This document shows, piece after piece, positions 9,729 to 20,863 of a stretch of DNA of 64,000 nt. The DNA is taken from assembly GCF_003935375.1 (NCBI RefSeq), contig NZ_RHQM01000007.1:62001-126000 (forward strand). Reading direction: 5' to 3'. The translations under genes were made by a program, and so were the position numbers. The DNA is from Stutzerimonas xanthomarina. GTDB taxonomy: Bacteria > Pseudomonadota > Gammaproteobacteria > Pseudomonadales > Pseudomonadaceae. The stretch's first letter is position 1; each line of letters begins with the position of its first letter. The notes under the pieces are model-generated. The model did not search any database. It saw nothing but the letters and a program-made list of their open reading frames with translations, and had not been told where the DNA came from.

Positions 9729-9810
9729 CTCGTTCGGCGGCACCGTCAGCGCCGGACTCGCGCTGACGCTCGGCTGCTACCTGTTACTGCGTTACTGGCT
9801 GGTGACGTGA
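9712..9810 (+). CDS. Predicted 32-residue single-span membrane peptide
   Basis: A short open frame starting at TTG, with a GGGGG ribosome site six bases upstream. It encodes LKLPHDSFGG and then a hydrophobic stretch (AGLALTLGCYLLL, about residues 14-28) ending RYWLVT. It overlaps the pqqE2 end by 17 bases, and its stop is part of a GTGA shared with the next start. This tight packing is the main argument that it is real. No family recognised; it may be a small partner of the following membrane protein. Confidence 0.6.
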   Translation: MKLPHDSFGGTVSAGLALTLGCYLLLRYWLVT

Positions 9811-10316
9811 GCATGCAGTTGCCGATCCTCGATCTGCTGGCCCGCTATGCGCACCTACTGTTCGCACTGGTCTGGGTCGGGCACAACTATGCCAACTTCA
9901 TCCAGAACCCGCGTTTCGTGCCACTGCAGAACGGCATCGACACCGCTACGCTGAACAGCGATCTGGAAGCGCGGATGAAACGTGAGCATGGCATCTTCCG
10001 CTACGCTTCAGCGGTGGTCTGGGCGTCCGGCATGCTCATGCTCTGGCAGCGCGGCTGGCTGGTCGACGCGCTGCTGCTGCAGGGCCCACTGGCGGTGATC
10101 GGTCTTGGTGCCTGGATTGGCACGCTGATGCTGCTCAACCTCTGGCTGGTGCTCTGGCCGCATCAGAAGAAGCTACTCGGCTTCGTCCCAGCGACATTGG
10201 AGGAGCGTGTGCGCTGCTCGCGGATCACCTTCCTTTCGTCGCGCAGCAACACGATCCTGTCCTTTCCCCTGCTGTTCCTCATGGCGAGTGGTAGTCATGG
10301 CCTGCATCTATTCTGA
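9807..10316 (+). CDS. Multi-span membrane protein, urate-oxidase N-terminal (PuuD-like) family
   Basis: A 169-residue integral membrane protein with about four spans (residues 12-32, 65-82, 92-115, 147-165). Features resembling the Urate_ox_N family are ARYAHLLFALVWVGHNY, the histidine in MKREHGIFRYAS, WPHQKKLLGF, and SSRSNTILSFPLLFLMASGSHG. Related proteins are thought to carry heme and a soluble cytochrome domain, which is absent here. GTG 9807 gives a four-base overlap with the upstream peptide; ATG 9813 is the alternative start. In this operon a role in passing electrons from a redox step, or in export, is inference. Confidence 0.65.
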   Translation: MSMQLPILDLLARYAHLLFALVWVGHNYANFIQNPRFVPLQNGIDTATLNSDLEARMKREHGIFRYASAVVWASGMLMLWQRGWLVDALLLQGPLAVIGLGAWIGTLMLLNLWLVLWPHQKKLLGFVPATLEERVRCSRITFLSSRSNTILSFPLLFLMASGSHGLHLF

Positions 10317-11397
10317 GCGGTCCGGGCACTACAATTTCGCTGCCGGCCCGGCGATGCTGCCTACCGAAGTGCTAGCGCAGATCCGCGAGGAAATGCAGGA
10401 CTGGCGTGGCAGCGGACTCTCCATACTGGAGCAGCCCTTCACCAGCAGCGCCTTCAAACAGCTGATGGCTGAAACCGAAGCCGACCTGCGCGCACTACTG
10501 GAGATTCCGAGCAACTATCGCGTGCTTTTCATGCAAGGCGGCGCATCGGCTCAGCTCGGCCTGTTGCCGCTCAATCTGCTGCGCCCGGGACAAGGCGCGG
10601 ACTACCTGGAAAGCGGCCACTGGGCTCGCAAGGCAATTGCCGAGGGCCGCCGTCACGCACCAGTGAACGTCATCGCCAGTGGGGCGGATCAGGACTTCAC
10701 CGCCCTGCCCTCACCAGCGCACTGGCGGCTCGATCCACTCGCTGGCTACTGCCATATCACCAGCAACGAAACCGCCAATGGACTGCAACTGCAGGAGTTT
10801 CCCGCGCTCCCGGTGCCCCTGGTTGTGGACATGACGTCGGATTTCCTCACTCGCCCCGTTCCAGTCGAGCGCTTCGGAGTGATCTACGCCAGCACGCAGA
10901 AGAACCTGGGTGCAGCCGGGCTGTGCGTCGTCATCGTGCGCGACGATCTTCTGCAAGCACCGCCAGCTGGCCTCCCAGCCGCATTCAGCTATGCGGTCCA
11001 AGCCGAGCAACAGAGCCGTTTCAATACACCACCGACCTTCACCCTGTATGTCGCTGCATTGATGCTGCGCTGGATCAAGCAACGAGGCGGCGCTGAGGCG
11101 ATGGCAACGGCTGCTCGACAAAAAAGCGCGCTGCTGTACCGCTACATCGACGGCAGCGATCTCTACCACTGCCCGCAGAAGGTCCAGGATCGCTCGTCGA
11201 TCAATGTCTGCTTTCAACTGGCCGACGCAGGGCTGACCGAGATCTTTCTTGACCAGGCCGAACAATGCGGCCTGACCCATCTGCGCGGGCATGCTGCCTT
11301 TGGCGGTGTGCGGGCCAGCCTATACAACGCGATGCCAGTATCGGGTGTGCAACAGCTCGTGGATTTCATGGCGGACTTCGAGCAACGCCATGGATAA
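10297..11397 (+). CDS. SerC-like PLP aminotransferase, altered substrate site
   Basis: A 366-residue homologue of phosphoserine aminotransferase. The fold markers are clear: YNFAAGPAMLP, MQGGASAQLGLLPLNLL, the PLP lysine at 202 in STQKNLG, and GGVRAS near the C-terminus. The segment that in true SerC reads S-H-R (His41-Arg42 in E. coli) is here EQPFTSS. The Arg after Gly-His near the end (GHR) is Ala333. These residues hold the phosphate or side-chain carboxylate, so phosphoserine is unlikely to be the substrate. The Arg that holds the alpha-carboxylate (339) remains. Start at ATG 10297 overlaps the previous gene by 20 bases. Confidence 0.85.
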   Translation: MACIYSERSGHYNFAAGPAMLPTEVLAQIREEMQDWRGSGLSILEQPFTSSAFKQLMAETEADLRALLEIPSNYRVLFMQGGASAQLGLLPLNLLRPGQGADYLESGHWARKAIAEGRRHAPVNVIASGADQDFTALPSPAHWRLDPLAGYCHITSNETANGLQLQEFPALPVPLVVDMTSDFLTRPVPVERFGVIYASTQKNLGAAGLCVVIVRDDLLQAPPAGLPAAFSYAVQAEQQSRFNTPPTFTLYVAALMLRWIKQRGGAEAMATAARQKSALLYRYIDGSDLYHCPQKVQDRSSINVCFQLADAGLTEIFLDQAEQCGLTHLRGHAAFGGVRASLYNAMPVSGVQQLVDFMADFEQRHG

Positions 11398-12220
11398 GCT
11401 GATGGATTGGCAAGCGCTGCGCAATCGTATCGCTCTCAATCTCACCAGCGTCGCGTGCCGCCTGAGCGCGGTGCCGCGCCACCCGGTCACGGTAATGGGG
11501 CTGGAATTCCCGACGCCGTTGGGTATTGCGGCGGGCTTCGACCGCCACGGTGCACTGGGACGGCGTGTCGAGCCGCTGGGATTCGGCTTCAACGAGATCG
11601 GCAGCCTGACAGCGGCTGCGCTCGCCCGGCTGCAGCCAATCCCGCCAGGCGATGCACGCCTAGGCGTGAATCTGACCCTGGACGCCAGATGCTCCACCGC
11701 CGAGACCTGCGCGTTGCTACGCGGTGCCTGGCGGCATGCTGACTATCTCGTGTTGAACCTGATCGGCCCGTCCAGCGCCCCGCTGCTTCATCAGGGCGCA
11801 CGGTTGCACAACCTGCTGACCGCGCTTCGTGAAGAACAGCATCAGCTTAATCTGAAAGGTAAGCGTTGGGTTCCGCTGATAGCCAAGCTGCGCTGCCTTC
11901 CTGAGCAGATTCCCTTCTCGCTTGCCGGGTTGCTACTTGAGCTTGGATTTGACGGACTGCTCGCTGCCCATGACCCTGGGCCACCGGCGACGCGCGAACG
12001 TTATCTGGCCTGGCAAGACCCACAACGACAGGCGCAAGCCTGCGAACAGATCGAGGACCTGCGTCGATTCTGCGGAAATAACATGGCTTTGCTTTCGGTT
12101 GGCGGCATCCAGACCGCAAGCCATCTGCAGGCACGCATGCGTGCAGGCGCCGAACTGGTGCAGGTTCACGCGGCATTGCTCCGCCAAGGGCCTTGGCTGG
12201 GGCGCAAACTGCTCCGCTGA
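11390..12220 (+). CDS. Dihydroorotate-dehydrogenase-like FMN protein, degenerate active site
   Basis: A 276-residue protein with the class 2 DHODH barrel, about 60 residues shorter than PyrD. It keeps VMGLEFPTPLGIAAGFDRHG, the FMN-site Lys166 and SVGGI with LVQVHAALLRQGP. The segment NISSPNT, which carries the catalytic Ser, is NLIGPSS. The orotate-binding ATNTT is AAHDPG. The NRMGFNN loop is missing. It is therefore probably a flavoprotein acting on something other than dihydroorotate. It overlaps the SerC-like gene by 8 bases and closes the operon at a strong terminator. Confidence 0.8.
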   Translation: MDKLMDWQALRNRIALNLTSVACRLSAVPRHPVTVMGLEFPTPLGIAAGFDRHGALGRRVEPLGFGFNEIGSLTAAALARLQPIPPGDARLGVNLTLDARCSTAETCALLRGAWRHADYLVLNLIGPSSAPLLHQGARLHNLLTALREEQHQLNLKGKRWVPLIAKLRCLPEQIPFSLAGLLLELGFDGLLAAHDPGPPATRERYLAWQDPQRQAQACEQIEDLRRFCGNNMALLSVGGIQTASHLQARMRAGAELVQVHAALLRQGPWLGRKLLR

Positions 12221-12232
12221 CACTCAACAGTT

Positions 12233-12264
12233 TGACAGACGAAACCGAGTGGTTTCGTCTGTCA
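12233..12264. terminator. Bidirectional terminator-like hairpin between the pqq2 operon and ppiD
   Basis: TGACAGACGAAACC and GGTTTCGTCTGTCA form a perfect 14-base-pair stem with a 4-base loop. It lies between convergent genes and could end both transcripts, although neither side has a long T run. Confidence 0.75.
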
Positions 12265-12272
12265 GTTGGCAG

Positions 12273-14132
12273 TCAGAATCTTTCGATTTCCGCCTCAGCC
12301 TGCAGCTTCTGCCGAAACGCTGCGAAGTCCTGCTGGCCGACGCGAGATGCAAGGAAGCGTCGATAATTCAGCTTCTCTTCATCGGTCAGCGCCGCTTCCG
12401 GCTCATTGACGCCGTTCAGGCGTACAACCGCGTAATCGCCGTTGCTCAGCGCCACGCCGGAATAGCTCGGCTTATCCTGCTGTTCCGGACGCGGCATGCG
12501 GAATACCGCCTGCAATAGGGCTGGTGCAACGCCTTCCTGGCTGCGCGTGGCAGCCTCTACGGGCTGCCATTGGGCGTCATCAGGCTGCTGCCCTTTACGC
12601 AGGTCCGCCAACAACTGTTCGCCCTTGGCGCGTGCCGCTTCGGCAGCCAGGCTGCGCTGAAGCTGCTGAACGATATCCTCACGCACATCCGCAAGCGGGA
12701 TAGCCGCAGGCTTCAGGTGTTCCTTCACGCGCAGTGTAATGGAGGTATCGGGATCGAGCTCGATGACGCTGCTGTTGGCGCCATCCACGAGTACTTCGTC
12801 GCTGAAAGCAGCCTGGATCACCTGACGATTGGCCGTGATGCCTTCGCCACCGTCACGCCCGAAGGCTTCTGTGGTCTGCACCATCAAGCCGAGCTCCTGA
12901 GCGGGCTGGGCCAGGTCGGATGCTTCGAATGCCGAATCTTCCAGCTGCTTGCTGGTCTCGACGAAGCGCTGCTCAACCTGCTGCGCCTTGAGCTCGCGTA
13001 CCAGCTGGGGCTTCAAGCTCTCGAAGGCAGGAACCTCCGGCGACTGAACACCCAGCAGCTTGATGATGTGCCAGCCGAATTCGGATTTGACCGGTGCCGA
13101 GACCTCGCCCTCATTCAAGGTATAGAGTGCATCTTCGAATGCCGGGTCATATACGCCCGGTCCGGCGAATCCAAGATCACCACCCTCGTTCGCAGAACCT
13201 GGATCCTGAGAGGCTTCCTTGGCGACCGCAGCGAAGTCGTCACCGTTCTTCACCCGGGTAGCAATTTCATCGATCTTGGCTTTGGCTTCGTCGTCGCTCA
13301 GCTCACCGCCGGTCTCGATGAGGATATGCGCAGCGCGACGCTGCTCGGCCAGATTGGCGATCTGCTTCTGATAAAGCTCCTGCAGCTCCTCGTCAGACAC
13401 TTCGATCTGATCGAAGAATGACTCTTTCTTCAACTCGACATACTCGACGATGACCTGCTCAGGTGTACGGAAACGGTCAGCGTTTGCCTCGTAGTATTCC
13501 TTGATCTGTTCATCACCGACCTCAATTGCCTCCTGCTGAGCAGGCAGGGTGAGCGTGGCGAAGTCGCGAGTCTGCATTTCGAGACGCGCGAAGTTATCAA
13601 CCTGCTGATCGGTAACGAACCCGGTTCCGGAGATGCCGGCACGCAGCTGTCCGATGAGCATTTCCTGCTCGAGCAGTTGGCGGAACTGGAGACGGGAATA
13701 GCCCATCTGCTGAATGACCTGATCGAAACGTGCAGCGCTGAAAGCGCCGTCAACCTGAAATTCGGGGGTTTGCAGAATCAGCTGGTCGAGCGCTTCGCTG
13801 GAGAAGGCGAAATTGGCGTTCTTGGCACTCTGCAACAGCAACATGCGATCAATCAGCGAACCGAGCGCGGAATCACGAAGCAAACGATCATCCAGCAACG
13901 AAGCATCGAAATCCTGGCCAAGCTGTTGCGCCAGCTGGCGCCGCTGCATGTTCATTGCCTGGTCAAGGTCGTAACGGGAAATCTCCTCGCCGTTGACCTC
14001 CGCGGCATTCTGGTTGTTGCTTGCGGCATTGAAGATAGCCTCGAAGCCAGTCAACGCCAGCAGCATTACGATGATGCCGATGATGGTTTTGGCTATCCAG
14101 CCTTGCGAATTGTCCCTGATGTTCTGAAGCAT
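12273..14132 (-). CDS. ppiD: PpiD, membrane-anchored periplasmic chaperone/peptidyl-prolyl isomerase
   Basis: A 619-residue protein with one N-terminal transmembrane anchor (about residues 12-32), then a SurA-N-like chaperone region, a parvulin (PpiC-type) domain around residues 265-365 (RRAAHILIETGGE, GDLGFAGPG, SEFGWHIIKL) and a C-terminal chaperone region. It assists folding of outer-membrane and periplasmic proteins at the Sec exit. It follows hupB in the order conserved in Pseudomonas, with a terminator between them. Confidence 0.95.
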   Translation of the reverse strand: MLQNIRDNSQGWIAKTIIGIIVMLLALTGFEAIFNAASNNQNAAEVNGEEISRYDLDQAMNMQRRQLAQQLGQDFDASLLDDRLLRDSALGSLIDRMLLLQSAKNANFAFSSEALDQLILQTPEFQVDGAFSAARFDQVIQQMGYSRLQFRQLLEQEMLIGQLRAGISGTGFVTDQQVDNFARLEMQTRDFATLTLPAQQEAIEVGDEQIKEYYEANADRFRTPEQVIVEYVELKKESFFDQIEVSDEELQELYQKQIANLAEQRRAAHILIETGGELSDDEAKAKIDEIATRVKNGDDFAAVAKEASQDPGSANEGGDLGFAGPGVYDPAFEDALYTLNEGEVSAPVKSEFGWHIIKLLGVQSPEVPAFESLKPQLVRELKAQQVEQRFVETSKQLEDSAFEASDLAQPAQELGLMVQTTEAFGRDGGEGITANRQVIQAAFSDEVLVDGANSSVIELDPDTSITLRVKEHLKPAAIPLADVREDIVQQLQRSLAAEAARAKGEQLLADLRKGQQPDDAQWQPVEAATRSQEGVAPALLQAVFRMPRPEQQDKPSYSGVALSNGDYAVVRLNGVNEPEAALTDEEKLNYRRFLASRVGQQDFAAFRQKLQAEAEIERF

Positions 14133-14194
14133 GCGACCCCCAGGAGTCTGCGGCGCGATCGGATGCGCAACGCGGGTGGAAACCGGATAAAAGA

Positions 14195-14218
14195 AAGGCG
14201 CATCCAGGGATGCGCCTT
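14195..14218 (-). terminator. Terminator downstream of hupB
   Basis: AAGGCGCATCC pairs with GGATGCGCCTT with a tiny loop, followed on the minus strand by a T-rich stretch. It lies in the 205-base gap between hupB and ppiD and separates the two transcripts. Confidence 0.8.
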
Positions 14219-14337
14219 CTCGGAGCTTTTGGAGCGGTTGGGCTTATTCCCCCAAGCCAGATTGCAGCAGGCCAGGCCTGCTCGACAACCGCCCCGTGCC
14301 AGTACAGCGCGAGCTGACTGGCCGGGTAGAAAGACGC

Positions 14338-14610
14338 TTAGTTGACAGCGTCTTTCAGAGCCTTGCCAGCTTTGAAGCCCGGGATCTTGGCAGCAGCGAT
14401 GTTGATCGGCTTGCCAGTCTGCGGGTTGCGACCAGTGCGCGCAGCGCGCTCCTTGACAGCGAAAGTACCGAAACCAACCAGTACCACGGAGTCACCAGCC
14501 TTCAGGGCACCGGTGACGGATTCGATCACTGCATCCAGCGCGCGGCCAGCAACAGCTTTTGGGATATCAGCAGATGCAGCGATGGCATCGATCAGTTCCG
14601 ACTTGTTCAC
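14338..14610 (-). CDS. hupB: HU-beta DNA-binding protein
   Basis: A 90-residue histone-like protein that bends DNA as a dimer. The N-terminus [11 protein letters not shown], the core [20 protein letters not shown] with the beta-arm Pro, and the end [14 protein letters not shown] are typical. It lies downstream of lon as in other pseudomonads and probably has its own promoter in the 130-base gap upstream. Confidence 0.97.
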   Translation of the reverse strand: MNKSELIDAIAASADIPKAVAGRALDAVIESVTGALKAGDSVVLVGFGTFAVKERAARTGRNPQTGKPINIAAAKIPGFKAGKALKDAVN

Positions 14611-14740
14611 TCTAAGTCCCCTTATTTCTGTTGAGTCGTATCTTTAATTTTCGGGTGTAAGCAAAGCGGTGCTAGATGGCTATGACACAAGAGGCCGATT
14701 AAACAAGGGCGCCTGAAGTGTGTCAACGTGGCCTTCCAGA

Positions 14741-17137
<2,397 letters not shown>

Positions 17138-17240
17138 AATTCAGCTCTACGGCGGCCATTCGGCGGTAAACGGATGGGCGATGCCCTTGCAACAAAGATG
17201 AGGGCACACACCGTAAAAAACAAGGCGGCGGACCAAATGC

Positions 17241-17262
17241 AAAGGGGCCCGCAGGCCCCTTT
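17241..17262 (-). terminator. Terminator after clpX
   Basis: AAAGGGGCC and GGCCCCTTT pair around CGCA just downstream of the clpX stop on the minus strand. The following sequence is only moderately T-rich, so some read-through into lon is possible. Confidence 0.75.
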
Positions 17263-17268
17263 GTTCGA

Positions 17269-18549
17269 TTACGCCTCAGGCGCCGCCTTGGCTGGCGGCT
17301 CGGTGTTCTCGTAAATCAGCAACGGCTGAGATGTGCCTTCGATCACGCTTTCATCGATGACAACCTTGCTGACCTCCTTCTGCGAAGGAATCTCGTACAT
17401 CGTGTCGAGCAACACACCTTCAAGAATCGAACGCAGACCACGTGCGCCGGTCTTGCGCTCAAGAGCGCGCGAAGCGACTGCCTTGAGTGCATCCGGGCGG
17501 AACTCCAGATCCACGCCTTCGAGTTCGAAGAGCTTGGCGTACTGCTTGGTCAACGCATTCTTCGGCTCGGTCAGAATCTGGATCAGCGCAGCCTCATCGA
17601 GTTCATCGAGCGTCGCGATCACCGGCAGACGGCCAACGAACTCAGGAATCAGGCCGAACTTAACCAGATCATCAGGCTCCACGGCACGCAACGCCTCGCC
17701 GATCTTCTTGCCCGGGTCCTTACTGCGAACCTCGGCATTGAAGCCGATACCACCCTGAGTTGAACGACCCTGGATGACCTTCTCCAAACCGGCAAACGCA
17801 CCACCGCAGATGAACAGGATGTTGCGCGTATCCACCTGCAGGAATTCCTGCTGCGGATGCTTGCGACCACCCTGTGGCGGGACGGACGCAACGGTGCCCT
17901 CGATCAGCTTCAGCAGTGCCTGCTGCACGCCTTCACCGGATACGTCCCGAGTAATCGACGGGTTATCGGATTTGCGGGATATCTTGTCGATTTCGTCGAT
18001 GTAGACGATGCCCATCTGGGCCTTCTCAACGTCGTAATCGCACTTCTGCAAAAGCTTCTGGATAATGTTCTCGACATCCTCGCCCACATAGCCCGCCTCG
18101 GTGAGGGTAGTGGCGTCGGCGATGGTGAAGGGCACATTGAGCAGGCGTGCCAGCGTTTCGGCCAGCAACGTCTTGCCCGAGCCGGTTGGACCGATCAGCA
18201 GAATGTTGCTCTTGCCCAACTCGACTTCTTCTTTCTTGTCGCGTTGGTTCAAGCGCTTGTAGTGGTTGTAAACGGCCACCGCCAGGATCTTCTTGGCGCG
18301 CTCCTGACCAATGACGTACTGGTCGAGAATGCCGCTGATCTCCTTCGGCGCAGGCAGTTTGTGCGCGTTGCTCTCGGTCTGCGCTTCCTGCACCTCCTCG
18401 CGGATGATGTCGTTGCACAGGTCGACGCACTCGTCGCAGATGAAAACGGAGGGCCCGGCGATCAACTTGCGTACTTCATGCTGGCTTTTGCCGCAAAAAG
18501 AGCAATAGAGCAGTTTGCCGGAGTCCTCGCCGTTGCGGGTGTCAGTCAT
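17269..18549 (-). CDS. clpX: ClpX, unfoldase subunit of ClpXP
   Basis: A 426-residue AAA+ unfoldase. The N-terminal zinc finger is CSFCGK with CDECVDLC. Walker A is [11 protein letters not shown], Walker B is [10 protein letters not shown], and the ClpP-docking IGF-type loop appears as GGIGFNAE. The start is at ATG 18549 (MTDTRNGED), which gives the normal length; the longer reading to 18594 runs into the clpP-clpX gap. It feeds unfolded substrates to ClpP. Confidence 0.97.
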   Translation of the reverse strand: MTDTRNGEDSGKLLYCSFCGKSQHEVRKLIAGPSVFICDECVDLCNDIIREEVQEAQTESNAHKLPAPKEISGILDQYVIGQERAKKILAVAVYNHYKRLNQRDKKEEVELGKSNILLIGPTGSGKTLLAETLARLLNVPFTIADATTLTEAGYVGEDVENIIQKLLQKCDYDVEKAQMGIVYIDEIDKISRKSDNPSITRDVSGEGVQQALLKLIEGTVASVPPQGGRKHPQQEFLQVDTRNILFICGGAFAGLEKVIQGRSTQGGIGFNAEVRSKDPGKKIGEALRAVEPDDLVKFGLIPEFVGRLPVIATLDELDEAALIQILTEPKNALTKQYAKLFELEGVDLEFRPDALKAVASRALERKTGARGLRSILEGVLLDTMYEIPSQKEVSKVVIDESVIEGTSQPLLIYENTEPPAKAAPEA

Positions 18550-18596
18550 TCGATCGATCCAATCGGGAAGGCTTGAAACACAAGATGAAGGCAATC

Positions 18597-18616
18597 GTGG
18601 GCTTTTTCAAGCCCAC
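18597..18616 (-). terminator. Hairpin between clpP and clpX
   Basis: GTGGGCTT and AAGCCCAC pair around a four-base loop in the 97-base clpP-clpX gap. No strong T run follows, so it is probably a partial terminator or processing site rather than a full stop. Confidence 0.6.
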
Positions 18617-18646
18617 GGAGCAGCCACATATCGCAGGCTGCAGGGA

Positions 18647-19285
18647 TCAGACCGCCAGTTGGCGCTGGGTAAGAACCTGGTCGATCAAGCCGTACTTGAC
18701 GGCGTCTTCACCGCTCATGAAGTTATCGCGGTCGGTATCGCGGGCAATCACTTCCATCGGCTGACCGGTATGGTGAGCCAGTACTTTGTTCAGACGCTCG
18801 CGGATGGTCAGAATCTCACGTGCGTGGATCTCGATATCCGAAGCCTGACCCTGGAAGCCGCCCAGCGGCTGGTGGATCATCATCCGCGAATGCGGCAGGC
18901 AGTAACGCTTGCCCACAGTGCCACCGGTCAACAGCAGAGCCCCCATGGAACAGGCCTGGCCGATGCAGATGGTCGACACATCCGGCTTGATGAACTGCAT
19001 GGTGTCGTAAATCGACATGCCTGCAGTCACCGAGCCGCCCGGGGAGTTGATGTACAGGTGAATGTCTTTCTCGGGGTTTTCGGCCTCGAGGAACAGCATC
19101 TGCGCGACGATCAGGTTGGCCATGTAGTCTTCGACCTGGCCGACCATGAAAATCACCCGTTCCTTGAGGAGGCGGGAATAAATGTCATAGGCGCGCTCGC
19201 CGCGAGCGGACTGCTCGATCACCATCGGGACCAGGCCACCGGCGGCCTGAATGTCCGGAGCTTGCATAAATGGATTGCGGGACAT
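18647..19285 (-). CDS. clpP: ClpP, proteolytic subunit of ClpXP/ClpAP
   Basis: A 212-residue serine peptidase forming the tetradecameric chamber. Catalytic Ser is in [11 protein letters not shown], His in [12 protein letters not shown], and the Asp lies in the [10 protein letters not shown] segment. The N-terminal region [26 protein letters not shown] includes a short propeptide that is normally removed. It sits between tig and clpX in the conserved order. Confidence 0.98.
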   Translation of the reverse strand: MSRNPFMQAPDIQAAGGLVPMVIEQSARGERAYDIYSRLLKERVIFMVGQVEDYMANLIVAQMLFLEAENPEKDIHLYINSPGGSVTAGMSIYDTMQFIKPDVSTICIGQACSMGALLLTGGTVGKRYCLPHSRMMIHQPLGGFQGQASDIEIHAREILTIRERLNKVLAHHTGQPMEVIARDTDRDNFMSGEDAVKYGLIDQVLTQRQLAV

Positions 19286-19320
19286 GTTCCAACGATACTC
19301 CCTATGTCATGCCTCAAAAG

Positions 19321-19349
19321 ACATAAGCCAGCACGAGGCTGGCTTATGT
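19321..19349 (-). terminator. Terminator after tig
   Basis: ACATAAGCCAGC pairs with GCTGGCTTATGT, a perfect 12-base-pair stem, followed by TCTTTT on the minus strand. It separates tig from clpP. Confidence 0.85.
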
Positions 19350-19374
19350 TTGTGCACTCGAATATATGAAGAAA

Positions 19375-20685
19375 TCAGGCTGCTTGCGGGGCTTCCGCAG
19401 GCTTGACAGCTTCTTCGTAGGAGACCGACTTATCGGTCACTTTAGCCTGCTGCAGGACAGTATCTACAACTTGCTCTTCGAGCACAACCGAGCGAACTTC
19501 GTTCAACTGCTCGGCGTTCTTGTAGTACCAGGCGACGACCTGCTCCGGCTCCTGGTAGGCCGAGGCCATTTCCTCGATCAGCTCGCGAACGCGAGCCTCA
19601 TCAGGCTTGAGCTCCTTCTGCTTGACCACTTCGGCCACGATCAGACCCAGAACAACGCGGCGCTTGGCCTGCTCCTGGAAAAGGTCGGCCGGCAGCTGCT
19701 CGGGCTTGATGTTGCCGCCAAACTGCTGAACGGCCTGCACGCGCAGACGGTTCACTTCATTGTCGATCAGCGCCTTGGGCACCTCGATCGGGTTGCCAGC
19801 GACCAGCCCTTCCATGACCTGATTCTTCACCTTGGTCTTGATGGCCTGACGCAGCTCGCGCTCCATGTTCTTTTTCACTTCAGCACGGAAGCCTTCGACG
19901 CCACCTTCCTGCACGCCGAACTGGGCGAAGAATTCATCATTCAGCTCGGGCAGTTGCGGAGCGGCGACGGCATTCACGGTGACGGTGAACTCGGCAGTCT
20001 TGCCGGCCAGGTCGAGGTTCTGATAGTCCTCGGGGAAGGTCGGGTTGATCACGCGCTCTTCGCCGGCCTTGGCGCCAACGAGCGCGTCTTCGAAACCAGG
20101 AATCATGCGACCGGAGCCCAGCACCAGCTGAGTGCCCTTGGCCGAACCGCCAGCGAAGGTCTCACCGTCAATCTTGCCGACGAAATCGATGGTCAGCTGG
20201 TCGCCGCTCTCGGCAGCGCGCTCGACGTTCTCGAAACGGGTGTTCTGCTTGCGCAGGATTTCCAGCATGTTGTCGACGTCGGCATCGGCGACTTCGGCCT
20301 GCAGGCGCTCGATCTCGATGGCCTCGAAACCGGCCACTTCGAACTCGGGGAACACTTCGAAGGTGGCGACGTATTCCAGATCCTTGCCCTTTTCGAACAC
20401 TTTCGGCTCGACGGACGGCGCGCCGGCCGGGTTCAGCTTCTCGGCAACGACGGCTTCATAAAATGTCGACTGGATCAGATCGCCCAGCGCTTCCTGACGG
20501 GCGGCTTCTTCGTAACGCTGACGGATCACGCTCATCGGCACTTTGCCGGGACGGAAACCAGGGATCTTGGCACGGCTGGCGGTCTGTTGCAGACGCTTGT
20601 TGACTTCGGTCTCGATGCGCTCGACCGGCACGCCGATGGTCATGCGGCGCTCAAGAGCGGAGGTGCTTTCAACAGAAACTTGCAT
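19375..20685 (-). CDS. tig: Trigger factor, ribosome-associated chaperone
   Basis: A 436-residue chaperone with the ribosome-docking region [18 protein letters not shown], a central FKBP-type isomerase domain ([31 protein letters not shown]) and a helical C-terminal domain. The start at 20685 ([15 protein letters not shown]) matches the family; the upstream in-frame Met at 20709 would add eight unmatched residues. Confidence 0.97.
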   Translation of the reverse strand: MQVSVESTSALERRMTIGVPVERIETEVNKRLQQTASRAKIPGFRPGKVPMSVIRQRYEEAARQEALGDLIQSTFYEAVVAEKLNPAGAPSVEPKVFEKGKDLEYVATFEVFPEFEVAGFEAIEIERLQAEVADADVDNMLEILRKQNTRFENVERAAESGDQLTIDFVGKIDGETFAGGSAKGTQLVLGSGRMIPGFEDALVGAKAGEERVINPTFPEDYQNLDLAGKTAEFTVTVNAVAAPQLPELNDEFFAQFGVQEGGVEGFRAEVKKNMERELRQAIKTKVKNQVMEGLVAGNPIEVPKALIDNEVNRLRVQAVQQFGGNIKPEQLPADLFQEQAKRRVVLGLIVAEVVKQKELKPDEARVRELIEEMASAYQEPEQVVAWYYKNAEQLNEVRSVVLEEQVVDTVLQQAKVTDKSVSYEEAVKPAEAPQAA

Positions 20686-20863
20686 GGATTTTCCTCGTTG
20701 CACAGACATAAGCCGGGCGTTCCGGCCCCAGAATGGGCAAGCATTCTAGTGGCTCGATTGACATAAGTCACCCTGCCCGTCGCGCCGAGCAAAAGCCGAG
20801 CCGCGCCCGGCGAATCACTACTTACGTCAGCCCAGCCGAAAATCGAGGACATATGCTGGCCAA

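Noticed and set aside
10297..11397. Calling this gene the housekeeping serC
   Set aside because: Substrate-binding His and Arg residues are replaced, and the gene is embedded in a pqq-like operon.
11390..12220. Calling this gene the housekeeping pyrD
   Set aside because: Catalytic Ser and orotate-binding Asn residues are missing and the protein is short.
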